NCBI GenBank assembly: GCA_026985435.1
Contig: JALSQL010000105.1
Coordinates: 1 to 9,057, forward strand
Direction of reading: 5' to 3'
Length of the DNA stretch: 9,057 bases
Origin: Acidilobaceae archaeon
Lineage (GTDB): Archaea; Thermoproteota; Thermoprotei_A; Sulfolobales; Acidilobaceae
Shown: in pieces, positions 6,459 to 9,057 of the stretch
Layout of the letters: each line of letters opens with the position of its first letter
Numbering within the stretch: the first letter of the stretch is position 1
The notes under the pieces: generated by a model
What the model was told of the DNA's origin: nothing
The model's database searches: none
Seen by the model: the letters and a program-made list of their open reading frames with translations, nothing else
Position numbers and translations under genes: made by a program

Positions 6459-7208
6459 CTAACCCTCCCCGGGGCCGGCCTTGGGGGCCTCGGCTGGCAC
6501 GACCCTCTTGGGGGCTGCCAGGTAGACAAGGCCCCCGGCGCCAGCCGCCCCCGCCACCGCCGCCGCGGCGATGAGGGCCCCGCTGGCGCCCGCCACCGCG
6601 GCGATCACGCCTAGAACAGCGCCGCCCACCACGCCCTCCAGGATCGCCATCCTCGACACCGCCGGGTCCCTGGCCGTCCTAGCTGGTTTCCCCGACGAGC
6701 TCAGGAGGCCCCCGCAGTGGGGGCACTTCTTGTACTCGATGTAGGCCCCGCAGTGGGGGCAGGTGCGGCTGGTGAAGGGCACGCTCCTACCGCAGTGGGG
6801 GCACTTGTATGCCTCCAGCGTCAGGTCGGCCTTGCAGTGGGGGCACCTTAGGGGGCTGCTGGCGGCCCTCCCCACGGCCTCAACCGCGGCCTCGACGGGC
6901 CTCCTGAGGCCGCGTAGTAGCATGAGGAGGTCGCGCACCCTGGCGACGCTTATCGCCTCGCCGCCGCCCAGGTCCACTATGACCTCCCTGGGCCCCCCGC
7001 CGCTGCGGTGGAGGTGCTCCGAGACCGCGAGTGACAGGTCCACCGCTAGCGCGGCCTGCTCCTCTGCCTCCTCCTGGCTTATCCCGGTGAACTCTATGGG
7101 GAACCCCTCCTCGTCCACGACGACCAGGGCGTTGACCCCGTCTAGCTGTGAGACGAATGAGGAGACGCGCTGGGGGTCCAGGCCCCCGGCCTCGGCCTGC
7201 GAGCTCAT
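6459..7208 (-). CDS. Roadblock/LC7 domain fused to a double zinc ribbon and C-terminal membrane anchor
   Basis: Residues ~12-108 form a roadblock/LC7-type alpha/beta domain: a helix (RVSSFVSQL), then DGVNALVVVDEEGFPIEF, a long helix (EEAEEQAALAVDLSLAVSEHL), strands EVIVDLGG and AISVARV, and a closing helix. Residues 121-166 hold four CPHC knuckles (C122/125, C136/139, C150/153, C162/165), spaced as two zinc ribbons. Residues ~187-232 are almost entirely hydrophobic and small (ILEGVVGGAVLGVIAAVAG and ALIAAAAVAGAAGAGGLVYL), enough for two closely spaced membrane helices, followed by a charged 18-residue tail. The protein is thus probably anchored in the membrane with the roadblock and zinc parts in the cytoplasm. 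Start ATG 7208 has GAGGT eight bases upstream that overlaps the stop of the preceding gene, so translation is probably coupled. Roadblock domains dimerise and commonly serve small GTPases, but no GTPase gene is visible in this window. Confidence 0.85.
   Translation of the reverse strand: MSSQAEAGGLDPQRVSSFVSQLDGVNALVVVDEEGFPIEFTGISQEEAEEQAALAVDLSLAVSEHLHRSGGGPREVIVDLGGGEAISVARVRDLLMLLRGLRRPVEAAVEAVGRAASSPLRCPHCKADLTLEAYKCPHCGRSVPFTSRTCPHCGAYIEYKKCPHCGGLLSSSGKPARTARDPAVSRMAILEGVVGGAVLGVIAAVAGASGALIAAAAVAGAAGAGGLVYLAAPKRVVPAEAPKAGPGEG
6712..6845 (-). repeat. Four near-identical 14-bp repeats encoding the CPHC zinc knuckles
   Basis: CCGCAGTGGGGGCA occurs at 6712-6725, 6748-6761 and 6790-6803 on the plus strand, with a variant TTGCAGTGGGGGCA at 6832-6845. 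They encode, on the minus strand, the CPHC(G/K) knuckles of the zinc-ribbon protein. The repeat follows from the protein motif and is not a mobile or CRISPR repeat, though the codon choice is strikingly uniform. Confidence 0.8.
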
Positions 7209-7214
7209 CCCCGG

Positions 7215-7754
7215 CTACCTCACGGTGACCTCTATTACGAGGGGCTCCTCGGGGCTCTTCTGGGGCTTCAGCCTGACCCTCACCTGGGCCCCCGGCTTCA
7301 CCTTCCTTATCGCTTTCCTGACTATGGCCGCTGCTATGAAGGACTCGGGGCTTAGGGTGAACTTTATGCCCCGCTTCGCCAGCAGCACCGCCACCGGCTT
7401 GAATATGCTGTCGTGTATCTTGATCACGTACTTGTCCCCGGACTCGCCGCCGTCGCCGGGCACCTCCACCTCGACCTTATCGCTTATACCTAGCATCCTG
7501 AACGCCTTGGGTATGTCGCTCTTCAGGTCCTGGATCTCGTGCACCTCGAACCCTATATCCTCGAGCATACCCTCCAGGAAGTCCCCGATATCCTTCAGCA
7601 GCAGCTGGGTCATGGCCGCGGCTCCCTGGCCGAGAGTGCGGTTCAGGGCTATCTGGTACCCAGCCACTATGGCGTTTATGAGCCCGCTGGGGACCTCGAT
7701 CTTCTCCGTCAAGGTGAACTCTCCCTCCTTCACTCCTACCACCGCGCTCGTCAC
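7215..7754 (-). CDS. Uncharacterised 179-aa protein between two roadblock genes
   Basis: I do not recognise a family by sequence. The composition is that of a soluble cytoplasmic alpha/beta protein: long helices at about 24-67 (LINAIVAGYQIALNRTLGQG... to FLEGMLEDIGF), a helix at 80-89, a strand VEVEV, a glycine-rich loop (99-107), a strand YVIKIHDS (109-116), a helical region 118-150 and two C-terminal strands (VRVRLKP, LVIEVTVR). There is no zinc motif, P-loop or membrane segment. This order (helical N-half, then strands around a KRG turn) vaguely recalls V4R/TRAPP-Bet3-type folds, but that is speculation. The start is uncertain: GTG 7754 is the longest form, while GGGGTGA at 7757-7751 sits 8 bases before the in-frame GTG 7742, which is perhaps the true start. 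It is 23 bp after one roadblock gene and 6 bp before the other, and is likely functionally tied to both. Confidence 0.8.
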   Translation of the reverse strand: MTSAVVGVKEGEFTLTEKIEVPSGLINAIVAGYQIALNRTLGQGAAAMTQLLLKDIGDFLEGMLEDIGFEVHEIQDLKSDIPKAFRMLGISDKVEVEVPGDGGESGDKYVIKIHDSIFKPVAVLLAKRGIKFTLSPESFIAAAIVRKAIRKVKPGAQVRVRLKPQKSPEEPLVIEVTVR

Positions 7755-7777
7755 CCCACCCCGGGCAGCCGGGGGGC

Positions 7778-8140
7778 TTAGAGCACGCTGGCTATCCTGG
7801 GCGCCTGCTTCTTCAGCTCGTACCTCAGCCTGCCGAGGACGGCCCTGCCCTTGTCGGCGATCACCGCTAGTATATTGTCGCCCATGTCGTAGAGCAGTAT
7901 GTAGTGCCCCTGATACTCCAGTGTGGCGATCTCCGGCTTGCCGATCTCCAGCTCCTGGCCTAGCTGCGTGGTCGAACCATAGACGGCCGTAACCATGGCC
8001 GCAAGAGCGTCCTCGTCGAACGCCAGGGTGCCAGCGGTCGCCTTCTCAACCACGAAGCCCTCCTTACTAATGATGAAGACCGCCATAACACCCGGGATCC
8101 TAGCCATGTCGGCCAGTATCCTCTGAACCGGGGTAGACAT
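7778..8140 (-). CDS. Roadblock/LC7-domain protein (120 aa)
   Basis: A single roadblock/LC7 domain fills the protein: an N-terminal helix (VQRILADMARIPGV, 5-18), a strand pair AVFIISKEGFVVEKA (20-34) with the typical 'S.EG.V' turn, a long helix (EDALAAMVTAVYGSTTQLGQEL, 43-64), strands IATLEYQGHYILLYDMGDNILAVIA (71-95) and a final helix (KGRAVLGRLRYELKK, 97-111). This is the MglB-like arrangement. In archaea such proteins are cytoplasmic homodimers or heterodimers, often modulators of small Ras-like GTPases or scaffold parts. ATG 8140 is chosen because GGAGGGG stands six bases upstream. An in-frame TTG at 8167 would add nine residues and would coincide with the predicted transcript start. It is the first gene of the minus-strand cluster and has its own TATA box. 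Confidence 0.87.
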   Translation of the reverse strand: MSTPVQRILADMARIPGVMAVFIISKEGFVVEKATAGTLAFDEDALAAMVTAVYGSTTQLGQELEIGKPEIATLEYQGHYILLYDMGDNILAVIADKGRAVLGRLRYELKKQAPRIASVL

Positions 8141-8146
8141 GAATCT

Positions 8147-8153
8147 CCCCTCC
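8147..8153 (-). promoter_or_regulatory. Ribosome binding site of the first roadblock gene
   Basis: On the minus strand GGAGGGG precedes the ATG at 8140 by about six bases. It decides the start in favour of ATG 8140 over the upstream TTG 8167. Confidence 0.5.
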
Positions 8154-8188
8154 ACCGCTAGACTCAACCACAGCCCACGCCCAGCAGG

Positions 8189-8195
8189 TATTTAT
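8189..8195 (-). promoter_or_regulatory. TATA box of the roadblock cluster
   Basis: On the minus strand ATAAATA is preceded by a purine-rich stretch. The predicted initiation point, about 26 bp downstream near 8166, gives a leader of ~25 nt that contains the GGAGGGG ribosome binding site. It probably drives the whole run of minus-strand genes from 8140 downwards. Confidence 0.55.
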
Positions 8196-8316
8196 CATTT
8201 GCAGATAAGCGACATCCAAACGCGAAAGCCGAAGTCACAAAGTATCACAGCGATGTTAAAGGCGCCATTCCACAGCCCGAAGCCCGAGCTACGCTAGAGG
8301 ATGCGAGTAACCGCTC

Positions 8317-8334
8317 CATAGACCCTAATCTATG
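8317..8334. repeat. Small inverted repeat (6-bp arms, 6-bp loop)
   Basis: CATAGA (8317-8322) and TCTATG (8329-8334) are exact reverse complements around CCCTAA. No flanking gene end or T-run makes it an obvious terminator; it could be an operator or chance. Confidence 0.3.
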
Positions 8335-8470
8335 TATGGGGTGCTACAAAGAGGGCGGAAGTGCTGAGGAGATCCTACACCTATGTGTTTCAATTCTGAA
8401 GAAATACTGATAATAACAAGATGGCCACAAGATTACCTATAGTCGATTAACGTCTAAAACCTTTCCAATA

Positions 8471-8478
8471 ATTTTATA
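8471..8478 (-). promoter_or_regulatory. Orphan TATA-like box with no assigned gene
   Basis: Read on the minus strand this is TATAAAAT preceded by AAAG, close to an ideal archaeal TATA box with a BRE-like flank. It would start transcription near 8448, running leftward toward the roadblock gene 300 bp away. On the plus strand TTTTATA would start near 8502, where no ORF follows directly. Confidence 0.3.
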
Positions 8479-8525
8479 CTTTATGGTTGTTGGCCCGCTT
8501 GCCCCGCTTCATTAACAGATGACTA

Positions 8526-8532
8526 TTTAATA
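8526..8532 (+). promoter_or_regulatory. TATA box of the surface-protein gene
   Basis: TTTAATA is centred at 8529, which places initiation at about 8555-8556, exactly on the GTG start of the following gene and right after a run of seven T (8548-8554). This indicates a leaderless transcript. Confidence 0.55.
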
Positions 8533-8555
8533 TCTCGTTCCCCCATGTTTTTTTG

Positions 8556-9057
8556 GTGTATGGGGGAGTGAGGAGGCTTTTAGTACTAATCGCAGCACTT
8601 GCGGTCTCCCTAACAGCAGCGGCTGTCACGGGGCACGTAATGACGTTTTACCCTATCGGGATAACTGCCACTGTGTCTAGGCCCTTGGTCGTGTTCGAGC
8701 CAGGCTCAAACGCGGGTAAGCCCGACATATCTGGCACGATCGATGTAGTGATAGGCGATAATCATACCTCTCTAGAGCTGGACCTCCACCCTAGCTATAG
8801 GACAACCGTCTACATGAATCTGTCCTTAATAGTGAATAATGGTTCGTCGCCTGTTTCTGTATCCATACTCGTCGTGGACAAGGCCAATCTGCCGCCGGGA
8901 GGTTATGCTTATCTTGTAGTCTACCCTGCTGACGCCACCAGGTCGTACACGGGCTGGCCCGCCGCTACCCCGGCGCCCGGCACGTACATCGCCATGGTGG
9001 ACCTGACGTCGTCGGGGGAGACCACGGTTGGAACCTTGAATGGTGGTGAGCATTGGG
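8556..9057 (+). CDS. Secreted or cell-surface protein, N-terminal part (3' truncated by window)
   Basis: GTG 8556 opens a frame with no stop to the window end (167 codons seen). Residues 6-7 are RR, followed by a hydrophobic run LLVLIAALAVSLTAAAV (8-24): a signal peptide or N-terminal anchor, with small residues near 21-23 for cleavage. The remainder is rich in Val, Thr, Ser and beta-branched residues with alternating strand patterns (TIDVVIG, SVSILVVDKANLPPGGYAYLVVY), typical of a beta-sandwich surface protein. Three N-glycosylation sequons are visible: N69-H-T, N88-L-S and N95-G-S. The TATA position favours a leaderless start at 8556; GTG 8568 would give the shorter MRRLLVLI start. Candidate roles are an S-layer, pilus, thread or other envelope component; the family is not recognised. 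Codons such as AAT, TCT, GAT and CTA are far commoner than in the genes to the left. Confidence 0.72.
   Translation, partial: MYGGVRRLLVLIAALAVSLTAAAVTGHVMTFYPIGITATVSRPLVVFEPGSNAGKPDISGTIDVVIGDNHTSLELDLHPSYRTTVYMNLSLIVNNGSSPVSVSILVVDKANLPPGGYAYLVVYPADATRSYTGWPAATPAPGTYIAMVDLTSSGETTVGTLNGGEHW

Larger units (their letters stand above)
8168..8555. other. AT-richer intergenic region between divergent genes
   Basis: There is no confident gene here. Base composition drops sharply compared with everything to the left. The region holds the TATA box of the roadblock cluster, a 6-bp inverted repeat, an orphan TATA-like element near 8471-8478, and the TATA box of the surface-protein gene. On the plus strand the frame 8162-8410 has no stop for 82 codons but contains only one late ATG (8336), giving a 24-aa peptide starting MGCYKEGGSAEEILHL. 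The frame lacks the strong third-position GC preference of the neighbours, so it may be a decayed gene end or chance. No tRNA, CRISPR or insertion-sequence ends were recognised. Confidence 0.5.

Noticed and set aside
6386..6529. N-terminal extension of the OsmC-like frame to 6529
   Set aside because: This would overlap the upstream gene, is Pro/Arg-rich and not protein-like, and GTG 6385 has a proper ribosome binding site.
6712..6845. Regularly spaced short repeats considered as a CRISPR-like array
   Set aside because: Repeats are only 14 bp, spaced 36-42 bp, and are fully explained by CPHC zinc-knuckle codons in a coding frame.
6763..7992. 409-aa plus-strand open frame antisense to the roadblock genes
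   Set aside because: Ser/Arg/Pro-rich shadow translation; the minus-strand frames contain recognisable roadblock and zinc-ribbon domains.
8168..8555. Search for tRNA, small RNA gene or insertion-sequence ends
   Set aside because: No cloverleaf, no TTCGA-type T-loop with matching arms and no terminal inverted repeats or target duplications were found by eye.
8826..9053. 75-aa minus-strand frame opposite the surface-protein gene
   Set aside because: Arg/Gly-rich shadow with no start signals; the plus-strand frame has a promoter, signal peptide and sequons.

Overview
The window looks like a chromosomal segment of a hyperthermophilic archaeon of the Thermoproteota (crenarchaeal) lineage with very high GC. 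The signs are a KaiC-like RadA-superfamily ATPase, roadblock/LC7 proteins, TATA boxes at the archaeal distance from starts, leaderless or GGTGA/GGGGTG-led starts with many GTG initiators, AGG as the preferred arginine codon, and short poly-T terminators. I cannot name the genus from sequence alone.

Left, plus strand (1-1863): the 3' end of a KaiC-domain ATPase is followed after 27 bp by an unrecognised 311-aa protein. Next comes a ~90-aa protein with four cysteines on two short helices, with its own TATA box and T-run terminator. Last is a 38-aa charged small ORF with a GGTGA ribosome binding site and a downstream T-run. The plus-strand genes converge here on the minus-strand cluster.

Centre, minus strand (8140 down to 1875): five co-directional genes in probable transcription order. 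They are (i) a compact roadblock/LC7 protein behind a good TATA box, (ii) a 179-aa protein I do not recognise, (iii) a roadblock domain fused to an eight-cysteine double zinc ribbon and two C-terminal membrane segments, (iv) a short OsmC-like two-cysteine protein and (v) a 1363-aa RecQ-like superfamily 2 helicase with about 630 residues ahead of the motor. Genes (i)-(iii) are tightly packed, with the ribosome binding site of (iii) overlapping the stop of (ii), and they look like a functional unit: a soluble roadblock protein and a membrane-anchored one. Roadblock domains usually dimerise and act on small GTPases or form signalling scaffolds. Genes (iv) and (v) may be read-through members or a separate unit.

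Right (8141-9057): the base composition changes sharply to AT-richer DNA. A roughly 400-bp intergenic region holds divergent promoters, an orphan TATA box, a small inverted repeat and an 82-codon stop-free stretch with a cysteine-rich end. It is followed on the plus strand by a leaderless, truncated gene for a secreted or surface protein with a signal sequence and N-glycosylation sequons, whose codon use is visibly less GC-rich than the left part.

Most long ORFs on opposite strands inside the GC-rich genes are shadows and are not annotated.
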